Below, one piece after another: positions 34,235 through 46,476 of a stretch of 64,000 nt of DNA. Made by a program: the position numbers and the translations under genes. Source of the stretch: Gnetum montanum. Its lineage: Eukaryota; Streptophyta; Gnetopsida; Gnetales; Gnetaceae. Under the pieces are notes generated by a model, which was not told the DNA's origin, did no database searches, and was given only the letters and a program-made list of their open reading frames with translations. Within the stretch, counting starts at the first letter, position 1. Each line of letters begins with the position of its first letter. The DNA is taken from positions 44,516 through 108,515 of the forward strand of contig MNCI01008409.1 in NCBI GenBank assembly GCA_015680685.1, in the 5' to 3' direction.

Positions 34235-35066
34235 CTCTCTCTTTTTCAGGGTATGTAGCTACGCAAACTGCACAACCCACGCACAGGGCACAAGATATGT
34301 AGTTTTCTTTGGGTTAGCAGCCTATCTCGGCATCCGAAATGTGGGTGGACGGTCTTTCTCTCTGTCTCTGTTTCTCCTACCTGTAGCAGTGCATGTCTTT
34401 CATTGCAGACAACACAAGCAGTGGGACACATGATGATTGCGACTAGTAGTTGTAAACACAGATGCATCTACAACGTGTCATAAGCGGTGTTGTTGGCAGT
34501 TGGGAGGTTGTAGGTGGTGCATAAGAGGTGGCAAATGGCACAAGCTTTGAGCAACCGTGGTTGCTATCCCATGCGAACTGCAGTGGGTAGTCTCTCTTTC
34601 TCTCTTTCTCCTCCTCACTCCCTATTTCTCTCAGCAACGTTTTAAGCGATGCACATGGTTGGTGGAACAACAAACGGTTTTTATTTTGCCTCCTCTCCTC
34701 CTTGACATGGGGCAGTCCTCTTTTCTCACATTGTAGCAACTACGACAATAGTGCTAGAGGGGCAGCACCTCCACACAAGTCTCTCTTTCTCTCTCTCCCT
34801 CTTTAGGCGACTGTGATAGTCTTCGTGCTCGGCAGTGGACACCATTGCCCGCAGCAGCGATGTACCGACAATGTTACCTAACCAGGGAAAAATTATTTCT
34901 TTTAATTACTTATTGTATTCAAGACAATCATTTAATTTAAATTCCACATTTTTTCAGTTTGTTTTTCCATTTTCAAAAAACTACGTAGCTCTCTTCAGAG
35001 ACTATAACCCCATACCATATGGGAGGTACCTTAGGCAATAGTCTCCTCAAACAAGTTTTCTTTCCC
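34235..35066 (+). repeat. Element E 3' LTR, piece 3
   Basis: Aligns with the E 5' LTR from about 4430 to 5192: 'gcagacaacacaagc.gtggga', the CT-rich block near 34600 and 34780, 'tattgtattcaagacaatcatttaattt' and 'taggcaatagt'. It ends at the right actat duplication (35067-35071). Confidence 0.85.
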
Positions 35067-35071
35067 ACTAT

Positions 35072-36424
35072 TGGTGCATCCAAATATTATGCATCAACAA
35101 TAACTAAATAAACAAGGTAATTTCATAACCAAAGAGATCCATTGTGTATGCTGTTTCTTTCTGCCTATTTATTGGCATCATAGCATGTAAGAATAAAAGG
35201 TGACGCATTGGTCACTTTGTCAAAGGCTGATTTAGACAGTCTGCACGTTGCAGGGTAAAAATATTTGGCCAGGAACTATAGCGTTTTGGGTATAAAGTTC
35301 ACTGCATATTTTCAAAATAGAATAAAGGCACCAAGACTATGCTTCATATGTTCTGGGAATGCAGGAACTGCGGAACGCCGAAGCAGGTACCCAAATGAGT
35401 TTGAGAACCAAGGTGGTTTTGTGGGAGGTGAGCCCTGTATGTGAATTGTGAAATATATAAATATAATTTTTACCGATTTTGTAAGTTAATAGAAATTTAT
35501 ATATAATGACATAATATACAAAATACTGTGAAAGTTAGAAAAAAGTGCAAGTTGTATACCTTTTTTGCAAAATATGAAAATTAATTTAACTACCATCTCT
35601 GTGCGAAAAAGCCTGTAACATATAAACATCATCACACATCTTTGTTAAAAATAGTCTTGACATATAGCATTCATCGATTATTTCTTATATTTTATAGTTA
35701 TTGTGATAAACGTCAATTATAAAATTTAATTTTTAATTTTTTAAATGTCAAACCTATGGTATGTGTTCCAAAGTAATAGGAGCAAATTTACGTTCCCAGA
35801 ACTTAGGGGACGAGAAAATTTTTCAAGGAGCGCGCGCTCCGGTTAAGCGCTGCACCAAGATGATTGAGACAGTGCATAGTTTTTTAAACCAGCAACCTGT
35901 TCTTTAAACCAGCAACCTGTTCAACAATTATTTACATAATAATAAAAATGCTTTCAATTTCAACGAAGTTAAAATAATAATATGCGCTTGAAGGTTCAAA
36001 TTCTATTTTTTTTTCACAAATTTCTATTATTGTTATAGATATATAGTTAGAATTTTTAACAAAAGGAGCATTGCACTCAGATGATGTATGTATGACCATC
36101 ATGATTTCATAGACAACAATACCTATTAGCTATTCATAGTATGATGGGGTATTAAAACTCTACCATAAAATATCTATTATTTTTTAATTTATATCAAATA
36201 TTTTATTACTACCATATATTGGTAAAAATAATTTAGAAAGATATATCATGTATCAAATATCTTATTGCTACTATGCACTAGTAAAAGCAATCTAGAAACA
36301 TACTAAATATATGGCTAAGTTTACTTTAGTTCTCTAGCTTACAGGTTCTAGGTAATTAACATACATCTTACATGAAAGATATATATTATATATATCATAC
36401 ATTAGCATTTTTCGAATTAGAGAT
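35072..36424. other. AT-rich outer sequence, no gene recognised
   Basis: About 1.35 kb between elements E and C. No protein family is recognisable. It contains a perfect 14-bp palindrome ggagcgcgcgctcc (35827-35840), a perfect 20-bp tandem duplication tttaaaccagcaacctgttc (35884-35923) and a TA-rich run near 36380-36396. A short open block near 35362-35440, preceded by GCAG and followed by GTGAGC, could be an old exon but matches nothing I know. Confidence 0.6.
35884..35923. repeat. Perfect 20-bp tandem duplication
   Basis: tttaaaccagcaacctgttc occurs twice head to tail without a mismatch, so the duplication is recent relative to the decay seen elsewhere. Confidence 0.85.
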
Positions 36425-37285
36425 TGATGAGTGGTGGAGTATCCAACACCCAACCATACGACATATGAGTGTTCACACGCAATTCTAGTCAAACTCCACA
36501 GATAAGGCAATGTGATTATACCAACAATTGATTAGCATTCATGATCATTGTCTTCCCACATGAGATAGTAAAATCAATGCATATGGTTTAACTCATGGTG
36601 AGATATATGATATTGATGTTGAATTGGCCATTAGGCTCATAGTAAACATGAACTGAAAGTAAAGGTTTCTAAATCTAAGTGACAATAAAACAAATCTTAA
36701 CTAGCCTATGCGATGAGCAGCTCGTCTTGATCTTCCGATCACACCTTCGACTTTGTGCAACTACTACTAGGATTACAAAGCACCACATTGCTGGGCGTAC
36801 TAAGTGATAGTACTACTAGGTTACCAAGTAGTTACACTTACATGCTCAACATTAGTTGTACTCAATCCACTTAACAACATTAAAAGTAAATTACAAATAA
36901 TGGTAAACATTAACTATGAAAATAGTAAACAATAAACATTAAGCTAAATGGAAATAGAAATAAAACTAAGTGTTGCTATAATGATGTAGAGTAATATCGA
37001 CCTTTATTATCGTATATGTAATGCATCCAAGTACATCACACTCAAATAAAAACTTCATTCAATTACAAAACATCACACTATAGGCACACATTGCTAAGTA
37101 CTGAATTTAAGAAAACAAACTAAAAGAGTTCTATTACTATGCTAATGTATCTCCTTGGTTCTGTGCACCTAAGTGTTGCTTATATATGCTAGCACACACC
37201 TCATGATATCATTTATATGATAACATATGCTGAGATATGATATTGTAACTATGATGTCATTGTAGCAAAATTTTTGACTTTATCA
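36425..37285 (-). repeat. Element C 3' LTR (861 bp, left copy)
   Basis: TGATGAGTGGTGGAGTATCC to TTGACTTTATCA. It includes 'actaggattacaaag', 'tactaagtgatagtactactaggttaccaag' (36766-36830), the iterated LTR motif, and AT-rich, decayed GATATC sequences near 37205-37260. Confidence 0.88.
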
Positions 37286-37295
37286 TACTCCCATG
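37286..37295 (-). promoter_or_regulatory. Element C polypurine tract
   Basis: CATGGGAGTA on the element strand, one base from the A/H tract, directly before the LTR start TGATAAAG. Confidence 0.8.
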
Positions 37296-37477
37296 AATAA
37301 TTGAAAACTCATTCTTGAGTTAAAAAAAATGAGAATGGAGTTCATTACAAAATTGGGAGGTAGATTTACATGATACTGACTTTTATATACATGACTCTCT
37401 AGTGCCATAGTGGAGTTTATAAAAATGATACATTTTATGACATGATAAAAAAAAACGTTGACGAAGCTGGTGTAGCC

Positions 37478-39838
37478 TTATGTTGTTCTAGGTGGTAGTG
37501 GCTTTTCCATTGGTTTCTTCCTCTTATCATCAGGCTTTTGAAATTTGTAGTGGTTTAGCAATGCCTGAAGCTTCTCTTCCTTCATTTTGGAATCATGAAT
37601 TATCCATGCTGATGAGCCAATGTTTGATGAAGTCGGCACATCCCATGGACATGGCAGTTGCAAAAACATCTAATTGGCTTTAACATACCATGTTGCAAAC
37701 TATCGTCTCTCTTCTTCAAAAGCTCTAGCCTATTCTTTGAGTTCATGATAGTTTGTTAATCTTCTGGCTAGATTCACTGCTACATCTTTTTGCCCCTGAT
37801 AGCCAACCTTAACTACTTCAAGTTCTAAGTTTGCTATATGAAGTTTCTATAGAGCATCTTTTCTATTTGTAAACTTCTTCTTGTATAAGGCATAGGTGGC
37901 TACTACTTATTGTTCTAGCTCATTTTTGGGCCTACTTGTTGTTAACATGTTCAAATTAGCATAATGGAGGTTTACTAATGCCATATATTCTTTCAAGTCT
38001 TCTATCTGTAGGTCTTTATCTTTTACTTCTACTTGATAAGTGTGGGCTATACTTTCCAAGATGGATTGCCAATCAAGATTTTGTGATGCAATAGAATTGA
38101 TTTTGACCTTTTCCATTTGGATCTTTTTCTCTTTTATCTACTTGTACATGCCCACTTGGTCTCGAAAGTGTTCTTTGAGCCTCTCATGCTTCTTTGCCTC
38201 ATTTCTCATGTGCTAATTTTAATTGTTGATTTCTATGTAATAGTGCGTACCTTCTCTATAAAGAGGATTCTATTTTCTCTTGCAAGGTAGCTCATATCCT
38301 TGTTGATCCTCATTAGTTTCTCTCTCAACTGATGGATACTTTCTTTTAGAATGTTATTCTGCTTTTCTACTATGGTCAACCTCATGTTGTCTGTAGCAAG
38401 TTGTTTATTTCTTCTTGTAAGGCAGCAAGTGCATTAGCATGGGCATATGATTGAGCTTCAGCTACTGAAGCATTCCATATTGCCTTTTCTTTCACATCTA
38501 CTATGTCTATATTATTCTTAAGGAGGAAATTGATCTACTTAGTTCTAAATTGTGCTATCTAATCTAGTGCTATGAACTAAGTTGGATCTCTCCTTTCTAC
38601 CCTCAGGGCTATAAGCTTTTCTTGTAATTGACGAAGCTCATTCTTAGCATGATTTGCCCTAGTTTCAGCTATGATTAATTTTTCTTTGGTTGTAATTAAT
38701 TCAGAATGTGTTGTAGTGACATCACTAGGAACAACAAAGAGATTTTTCATAATATTTCCTATTTGCAACAGTCTATCTAACATGTCTTCATGATCTGTAG
38801 GTGTCATAGAGGTACTAGCTAACATTTGAGCATGTATAGTTCCAGTAAGATTTGTTGGTGCCATAACATGTACATTAAATGATTCTTTGATGTGATCTGT
38901 GATCATTTCTGTGACTCCCATTGCATCATGGTGTTGCATGATCACAACTATGGTTTCTTCCCGAGAATCAAGCACCACTTGGAACAATGAAACATTCCTA
39001 AAAATATGTTGTGACCACTAGGCCTCTCCATTTGTCTGCAACAATATTTGTTCACTAGCAGGATTGGTTGAAATGGTTGGTTTGACTGCATCATTAATAA
39101 CTTTGAATAGATTGGCCTGTTCATTACTTTTCCAACTAATAGTTTCTTTAGTTTGCTGTAGATGACTCATTGAAGGTTTGTAATCTTATGGCAACAATGG
39201 TGGAACTTGTCGTTGCTTCTATTTTTGTCCTATGGTTTGGGTAGTCTCCTCAGTGCCTAGTTGTTCTTCTAATTAGTCCTTTTTGGGAGGCACTAGCTTG
39301 AGCATTTTGGCATAGGAAGCATTTTGTGCCTTCCATAATGGATCATCTGTATACCCCAGGATGCTACCTCATTTGCATAACTTTCGAATAAGGCAAGGGA
39401 ATGGAAGTGTTAACTTCCTTGCCCTCTTCTCCATGAACCACCTTTTAATTTTTGTGAAGTAGAGGTGAGTAATGTTTACATTGAAATTTTCCATTAATAT
39501 TGCACTCCCTCTAGTTGCATATGTAGAAATTTGATTTAATCTCTTGGTAGGAAATAGGTGATAAGTGGCAATTTTGAAATAGATCTTTTCTTCTGCAATC
39601 AATTCACTATATTCTTTATCTTTCTTGCCATACACCCACTACAACCACAGCTTGTTGGCATTTGTATCAGATCTTGTTGATATTTGTGTCACATTTGCTC
39701 CTACTCTCCTTATTTTGCCTCCTACTCTCCTTATTTTGCTTGTGGATTTTGCTTGCTCGCTTGTCCTCTTCCACGGTCTCATGGTCTTTTGCTTGCTAGT
39801 CATGGAAGTTTTCCTTGTGCTCCTCTTTTTGGGACCAT
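37478..39838 (-). pseudogene. Element C ORF2: coiled-coil protein homologous to B ORF2
   Basis: Collinear with B ORF2. It has a similar start (basic MVPKRG), DKEYSELIAEEKIYFKIATYHLFPTKRLNQISTYATRGSAILM against the B YFKIGTYHLFP block, LTGTIHAQMLASTSMTPTDHEDMLDRLLQIG (38840-38745) against B TPTEHEDALDRLLKIG, the heptad-rich stretch through VKDKDLQIEDLKEYMALVNLHYANLNML (38030-37940), and the same ending, EKPLPPRTT plus stop. About 330 bp of the N-terminal domain is deleted, and frame changes occur around 39640-39800 and between 38577 and 38116. An 18-bp duplication (cctactctccttattttg twice, 39700-39740) lies at the deletion. The shared frame between two diverged families argues that this protein once mattered to the elements. 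Confidence 0.78.
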
Positions 39839-42321
39839 CTACAATCAATCAATGATTTGGAATTACTAGATTATTCTCATCAATGAGCAACAATTTGGTA
39901 CCTTACTCATACCCTTAGTTATATCAAGTTCTTAGTTCATTATGATTCTAGAGTGAGAAATTTTTTCAATAATAACTCCATTAGTACTTTAAATGGGTGG
40001 CATGATCAATTAGAAGTCTTCTTAAAATTGTTTTGGCCTTAACATGAGTGATTCACTTTAAAAATACTTAATATGTATCCTTAGACTTACCCCTATAATA
40101 CGTTTCAGTTGTTAGTAATTTCAAAAAATTGACTTAAATTTTTCCTTATTGGTAGTTGCAACCCCGCACCAATATTCCTTATTGGTGCTTGCGATATCGT
40201 AGATACAATGTCATCATAGAAAAAAATGAAAAATTTTGAATGTTTTTCAAGAAAAAAATTGAGTCCCATAGGATAGTTGTTATGTTGAAATGGTCTTGAA
40301 ATGGAGATGATGTTTCAATTGTGAAAAATAAGCATTGAAAGTCTATGATTAAGGAATATTGGGCTATGAAAGTATATGAGGTATTGATAGAATGAATCAA
40401 AAAGACAACATTGTTGTGTTATTAGAATGGATAGTGTGAATGATATGGAAAGTATTTATTGTTAATTATTAGAATTGGAAGGCTCAAGATAATGTGGAAT
40501 TGCTTGGTAGGTATAAGATACACCAATTATACAAGTGGGTCCTTGCTAAAGTAGGCTCTAGCCCTTAATGGCCTTGTATAACCATGCCTAAAAGTTTCCT
40601 TAGGAACATAAGGAGTTGAATGTAACCCATACCTATTTAGCAAGACACACATGTTAGCACCATCAAGTTGGAAAAACAACTCTATGTTACACAAAATCAT
40701 AAGTTATGATTATTCAAATGGTGAGATGAAATGCGCTTTGAAGGGATTAGAGAAATCAGGAGATGAGGTGTCCTACCATTGGCATAATGAATTCTTATGT
40801 TTTATTAGTGGCTAAGGTAATCATTAGCCTTTCTGTCCAAGATTCTAACCAAGTCCAAACCACATCTAGTGACTTCACATCATGTCATCTCTTGGAATTA
40901 CATTTTTCAAACTATCAATGTTACAAGGAGTATCATCACTTGGCATATTTTTTAAGGGAGGAGTTTATTCATGACACTTGTTTAGTTTTTTATTTTTTAG
41001 ATTTCTAAGAAGTTGCCTACCTTTAAGCATGGGTAACGTGTCTTTCCAATGGGACCCCCAGAAATTTATTTTGTGCCCTTTTGTTTATTATTTGTGTCAA
41101 CCTTTTAAGGCAACACTTATTTTACTCTTACTTCCATTTTTTATTAGATCTACAAGGATATAATACAACCTTAGTAACATGATAGAACTTACAATAGTAA
41201 TCCTAATGATGTCACTCCCTTTTCATTCCCCCTTGGTTCTTCACTTTTCTATCTAGAAATAATGATCACAAGTTTATTCTTAGTTTGATGATGGAAAGAA
41301 TATCATTATAGCCATGCTAAGAGCCTCTTATTATTGGAATGGATGGATGGATGATGTGGGCTGATTGTGAAAATAATTTGTCTCTTATGACTTGATATCA
41401 TAGAGAAATTTTCACCTTATTGGGCTACATCTTGCCTTTATTTAAATGTGCTTTATTAATGATCAAAAATTATTTACAAAGGGTTTGAAACAAAGTATGA
41501 AAGAAATAGAAAAGATGGTTAAAATTATGAAAAAGTATAAAGAATGAAAAATTTTAAAGAATTGAAAATTATTAAAGAATCTAAAAAATGAAAAAAAAAT
41601 GAAATAGAACTTATTAATTTCCAAGTCATGATAGGAAATATCCCCCATGACTAAACTCTTGGGCAAGTGTTTGGAAAATGCTCCCTAGATCTACTAGATC
41701 ATACACTTTGAGTGGTTCTCTTATCATTTTTAGGGATTTAACTTAGTTATGATTATCCCATGTCATCTTGATGGTAGTTGAGTTTTGATCATCTAAGTTC
41801 TTGTTTTCATTTTCCATTGGTGTGTGTTTATGAGTTAATATTTTCATTTTAAAGTTCTTAGTTGGAGTCATTTTCTTTAGATGAGAATTAATAAGTGTTT
41901 CAGGTGTTTCCATGCATATGTTAGACAAATTAAAGTTCTCAGTTAGCGACCACACAGTGTCTTTTGGTTTTGTGACTGCTGCTCTCTTGGTTACACATAC
42001 TGGTTCTTTGCTATTGTTGTGGACTAATGAACTAATTGTGTTAGAATTTTGAATAGTTGGTCCACTACTACATCCTTTTCTTTTAGCAATTATGCATTGA
42101 ATTCTTTATGTATGGATGGCTTCATATTTATCCTTTTTCAAGCTCTACACGGATAAATCTCTCATGTTTAGTCTAGCATGAACGATGCTAAGCCATGTTA
42201 TTATTTTTTGACAATTTGTGTTAAGTGTGCTTTATATTAAGGTTGTGAATATTAGAGTTAGGTTTTGATACAATGAACTTTGGAAAATTAATTAGTTAGT
42301 ATAACATTGACTTATCCCTGG
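39839..42321 (-). pseudogene. Element C spacer and truncated gag region
   Basis: The spacer is collinear with B in scattered blocks: 'aatattccttattggtgcttgcgatatcg' near 40170-40198, and 'acaagtgggtcctt' near 40531 against 18673. The block 'gggaaatatcccccatgactaaac' (41635-41655) matches the B Gag end at 19745. Only about 650 bp separates it from the primer site against 2.1 kb in B, so most of capsid and the knuckle are deleted. Remaining frames (for example 41743-41955) are not recognisable as Gag. Confidence 0.65.
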
Positions 42322-43135
42322 TGATGAGCCATGATATTGCGTACGCGATATCGCATCTGCCACACGATATCGTGTATGCGATATCGCGTCCTACCTCATC
42401 TTTTATCAATAAGAGGCGGCTTCCCTTGTTCAAGATAGTTAGAGTTAGACCCTTAGCTAAACTCTTGTAGTTTTTCCATTCCAGAGTTAGAATAATTTCT
42501 GTGTGCCCGTAGTAGGAGTCATAAAGTGAACGGATCTTTATTCGAGCAATTTGTACCTGAGCACACATTTGTGTATGACAATAAAGATGAACTTTATGAT
42601 AAACCTTGTAGCATATACATTAAACTAAATAGTAATTAATTATTTTTGAATGTTTAAATTCTTTCCTAGTTAATTAATCTCTCTCTCAACCCTTGACTCT
42701 CCTAGTTAAGTACACTCAATACAACCACTTCGAGCGTGTGTGTAGCACTTGGTAACCCAGTAACAATTAGTGTTTGGTAATCCTAGCAGCGTTGCACTGG
42801 TTCAGGATGTGTGCGACAAGTGCGAACGGATACTGGTGTTAGGACCAATTAGAACTTAATTAGTGAATAGTTAATCTAAGTTAGTCACTTAGTTCTCTTT
42901 ACCTCCCCCTATTAGCATAAGACATTAAAAAGATAAAAGTTATAAAAATCATATACCTCAAGCTTACTTAACCATACAACCATGACAATACAAGTAAGTT
43001 TGGGAAGACAACGATTAATTAACCTTGAGTGTTCCATTAATGCGTGTAAGCACTTAGTCCTTGGAGTTCAACCGGATCATGGGTGAAACACATGTATTCG
43101 TATGGTTGAGTGTAGGGGTACCTCGCTACTCATCA
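42322..43135 (+). repeat. Element D 5' LTR (814 bp)
   Basis: Two palindromes in tandem (gatattgcgtacgcgatatc at 42333-42352 and gatatcgtgtatgcgatatc at 42366-42385), then a damaged TATA (tttatcaataagagg; the 3' LTR has ctataaataagagg), AATAAAG near 42570, and 'cttggtaacccagtaacaattag' / 'tttggtaatcctagcag' near 42749-42790. Confidence 0.93.
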
Positions 43136-43155
43136 TTGGTGCTGTTGCCGAGGAC
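43136..43155 (+). promoter_or_regulatory. Element D primer-binding site (tRNA-Asp-like)
   Basis: TTGGTGCTGTTGCCGAGGA directly after the LTR, two to three transitions from the plant tRNA-Asp complement. Confidence 0.82.
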
Positions 43156-43203
43156 TTAGTTGTTTGTGTGCTACGTAGAACATCGCACACTGAACAAGAT
43201 AAA

Positions 43204-45715
43204 ATGTCTTCTTCTTCACATAAGAGCACTTCACCGCCTAGGACTAACATAAGAGAAATTTGGCAGCATAACACATGTAACCAAGATCTGGTAGTTCCTC
43301 AACAGTTTCTTGTGGTATATACTCACCTGACTTTACCTTTATTTTCCATCAAGATGAACAACTACATTGGAGAGACTTGGAAGGTAACATAGTGTTGCCT
43401 CTAGACCAATCAGTCTCCAACATGCTCCTTTATGCTCTCTCATGAATAGGCATGTCATTTTTGTATGCAGAATATGTTGCATGCTATCATGACATAAGGG
43501 ACTACCATCCCACAGAAGTGCAACGTCAAAAGGACTTGTAGCAAGAGAGATATCATACATCCTCGAAGGGTAAATGGCCCCATAATGCTCTGCATGTCTT
43601 AAGTGAAATTGAGGGTGGTGAATCTGCTTCAACAGGTTTCCCACCAAACGATGTTCCTCCTCCTAACGATGGTCAGGAGGTGGTGTATTAGAACCTACAC
43701 TCCACAATTCACAACCATGGTTCTGATACCCACAAACACGAAGTGTTCAAAAAAGGAACACAAACACATGATAAGGGTGGATGTTCTGATCATGATCACG
43801 ATCATGGACAAGCCCATAGAAGAGGGTAGAAAACACCATCATGACAATGGTTCTCCTTCTTCTTCACCTTCATCATCACATTCACCCTCTCCTTCGGTGT
43901 CCAAATGTAGTCATAAGAAAACCAACCATGGGATAAATGGAAACAGAGTGAAAAACATCGACGAGACAGTCGAGAACGAGGACAAGGGCACTCTAAGGAA
44001 TCAACACATGGAAGAAGGGAGAGTAGGGAACCGTGTAGACACCATAGACACTATGAATGAGATGACCACGAAGAACCCCTACTCATAATTAGAAGCATGC
44101 TAGATATAATGGAGGCCATAAGAGTTCCCACAAGGCACCAAAAAGATAGTAGGATCAAGAGGTTAGACATGAATAACATACCATGGTTTGAGGGGGGATA
44201 CAACACTAATCCTAAAAATCATTTACAAGCATTCCACGATGCATGTGCCTTGCAAAACATAGAAAAAGAATGGCAAAAACTGTAGTTATTCCCAAGGAAA
44301 CTAGTGAAAGAAGTTGAAAGCTGGTACCGGTCCTTAGAATCAAAATCCATTCAGAGGTGGAGTATGATGTTAGAACTATTTAATGATAAGTACTAAACGC
44401 ACTCCGAGTGTCTAAGCTACGAAAGAAAATCCAAGGATGGAAGCAAGGAAATCCTGAACCCTTGGACGCTACCATGGGCTGCTATTACACACTGTTACAT
44501 CATTGCCTTGGCCATGATTATTCACAGCGGGATCAACTATGCCATCTTGTAGATGGACTTAGACATGAAACAAGAAGAACCCTTGGTATGTATGCTCAAG
44601 GAAGGTTATCGAAGCTTAGGTCTCATCAAATCCATAGATTGCTAGAGCAAGTAGCCAAAGAAGAAGGTGAGCTATGGAAGAGAGAAAGCACAGAAGAGTA
44701 CAACCGAGATCCTTCCCTTTGAAAAAGTGGAGTGAGATTTTGTGAGGAGGAAGAAGAGTCACCACTCGAAGAGATGGTGAATAGGAAAACTTTGCCGCTC
44801 CAAAACTTAACAACCGAAGTATCGGCAAAGGTAGACCAAATGTGGGACTCCCTGGAGAGTAGATTTGAAACTATTCTTAAGATTGTAGAGGAGTCTAGAG
44901 AGCGAGGTAGTGAGCATGACAAAAAGAAAAAGAGAGAAGTAGACAATGCATGTAACAAGGGTAAGGGTAAAATGGCCATCACCGAAGAGGTTGTGGATTT
45001 AGACATGGACAATGATAGTGGATGTGAGATATGCCAATACGACCATCCTAAGGGATGTTGCCCAATAATCTCACATCTACAAGAGTCTGGGGTGTATGCA
45101 CTCAACCCACGATTTAATAAATGGCAAGCACCCTGACAGTTACCTTATCCCCAAGGTAACCCAAGGTAGTTCCACCAACCTTCAACATATTATCCAAGTG
45201 GAACTCCACCACAACACGTTGAGCAACATCAACAGTGGAAATACCCACAGTCATGAGGGATGCCACCACCAAGGCAACAATACCCCTACCAAAAACTAGA
45301 CCCATATGGCTACTACGTGCAGCATCCAATCTCTCCACGTGACTCTGTTGGTCACGTTACACCACAACATCACTACCAAGTTCGGGTGTATTTTAGAACT
45401 CCTTCTCCTAGTGCTGATAACCCACACACATACAATCCTTTGAATCCATCGACAACTCTCACACAGATAGCTCCATTAGCACCTGCTCTAGCAATGGAAG
45501 GGGAACTCCCTACCCAACCACAGCAACACAATGTCATGAGGGCTGTGAATAATCAACCAAGAGTTGGTTCTCTCAACCTTATGAAGAAAAGACCTTTCTT
45601 CAAAACCAACAGTCCAACCAAGCCCTCACAACCACAAGCGATTGAACCTCTAAATGCCTCCCTATAAAATAAAGCTTTAGAGTTCCCTTCAAACCAAACA
45701 TCGAGCTCAACGCAT
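43204..45715 (+). pseudogene. Element D gag
   Basis: MSSSSHKSTSPP start as in H, with the N-domain broken by a frameshift near 43325. A His/Asp/Arg-rich then Ser/Pro run (43770-43905) follows. The capsid region has MNNIPWFEGGYNTNPKNHLQ (44169-44228) and LVKEVESWYRSLES, a frameshift near 44395, then LRHETRRTLGMYAQGRLSKL (44560-44620), KRESTEEYNRDPSL, a coiled linker (VSAKVDQMWDSLESRFETIL), the zinc knuckle CEICQYDHPKGCC (45028-45063; CX2CX3HX4C) and a long Pro/Gln/Tyr-rich tail ending near 45665. Family role: particle formation and RNA packaging. At least six stops or frameshifts. Confidence 0.9.
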
Positions 45716-46476
45716 ATAGTTATGTTAACACATGCCGTTATTGACTGGATTAAGGTGGGCCACCTTCCCAGGAAATTCTCTAATCCTAGAAGCCCTCTAA
45801 TCTATCTCAAAGTCGATGGAAATGAACCATGTAAAGCTCTTTTGGACTTAGGTTCTGGAGTCAACCTAATATCACAAGAGATGTACAAAGCCTGGAACCT
45901 GCCTCCATTCAGGAAGAGTAATATTTGCCTAGAGTTGGCTGACCAGTCCATCACTGTCCCCTTGGGACTGGTGGAGGACATCGTTACCACTGTGTGTGGG
46001 TGGTCATATCCAACTAATTTCCTAGTGATACAAGTGAACAATGGTAAAGGGGACTTCCCAATAATAATGGGAAGATCATAGCTAAGTACTATAGATGCAC
46101 ACCTAGGAATCCGTGATCTTTCCCTAGAAATATCCAAGAAGAACACTTTTGGAAAGAGCGAGAAGAAGAAATTTCTATGCATCAGATATAGTGACACAGG
46201 GTGCAATTGCGTATAGAGATCATGGGTTATGCAAAGTTTAGCATTTTCTACATGCAATCGGTGTGCACAAGACATTAATATACAAAAGTGCCTGTATGTA
46301 GCAACCACACGACAAGAAGACACCCAGTGGCTGATGGTTATCAAGAGAGCAACTCACTAACGTGCATTGAAGTAATTGAGGGAATAACTAGTGCTTACAT
46401 TGAAAGCATAGATACACTAGATCAAGTTCGTTGCTGACTTCCAAGCCTTAACCTTGAAAACATAAACTGGGGGAAG
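45716..46476 (+). pseudogene. Element D protease and linker
   Basis: Aspartic protease with active-site block ALLDLGSGVNLISQEMYKAW (45837-45896), then SITVPLGLVEDIV and FLVIQVNNGKGDFPIIMGRS, ending at a stop at 46079. The DLGS form, without the usual DT/SG, is the variant seen in Athila/Tat-type elements. A 400-bp linker with stops follows before RT. The domain itself is open. Confidence 0.88.

Larger units (their letters stand above)
3087..35066 (+). mobile_element. Element E: old Ty3/gypsy-type LTR retrotransposon, host of four nested insertions
   Basis: Two long direct repeats bracket the region: 3087-5192, and a right copy now in three pieces (23924-24827, 29616-30027, 34235-35066). Their summed lengths are about 2106 and 2148 bp. 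The body encodes Gag, a protease remnant and an integrase-type C-terminal tail, but no reverse transcriptase. A polypurine tract (aaaagtttggggg, 23903-23915) precedes the right LTR. Candidate duplication actat flanks both ends. LTR ends are TGAGG...TTTCCC rather than TG...CA, so the last few bases are uncertain. Without the inserts E is about 9 kb. The LTRs differ at more than 10% of sites in the stretches compared, so it is old. Elements A, B, F and H each entered later. Confidence 0.85.

Noticed and set aside
35362-35440. Possible single exon between AG and GT splice-like signals
   Set aside because: Too short, no protein family match in any frame, and no neighbouring exons.
42333-42385. 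GATATC-rich repeats considered as a CRISPR-like array or centromere repeat
   Set aside because: Only two or three copies, no regular spacers, and always tied to LTR U3 positions in plant retroelements.
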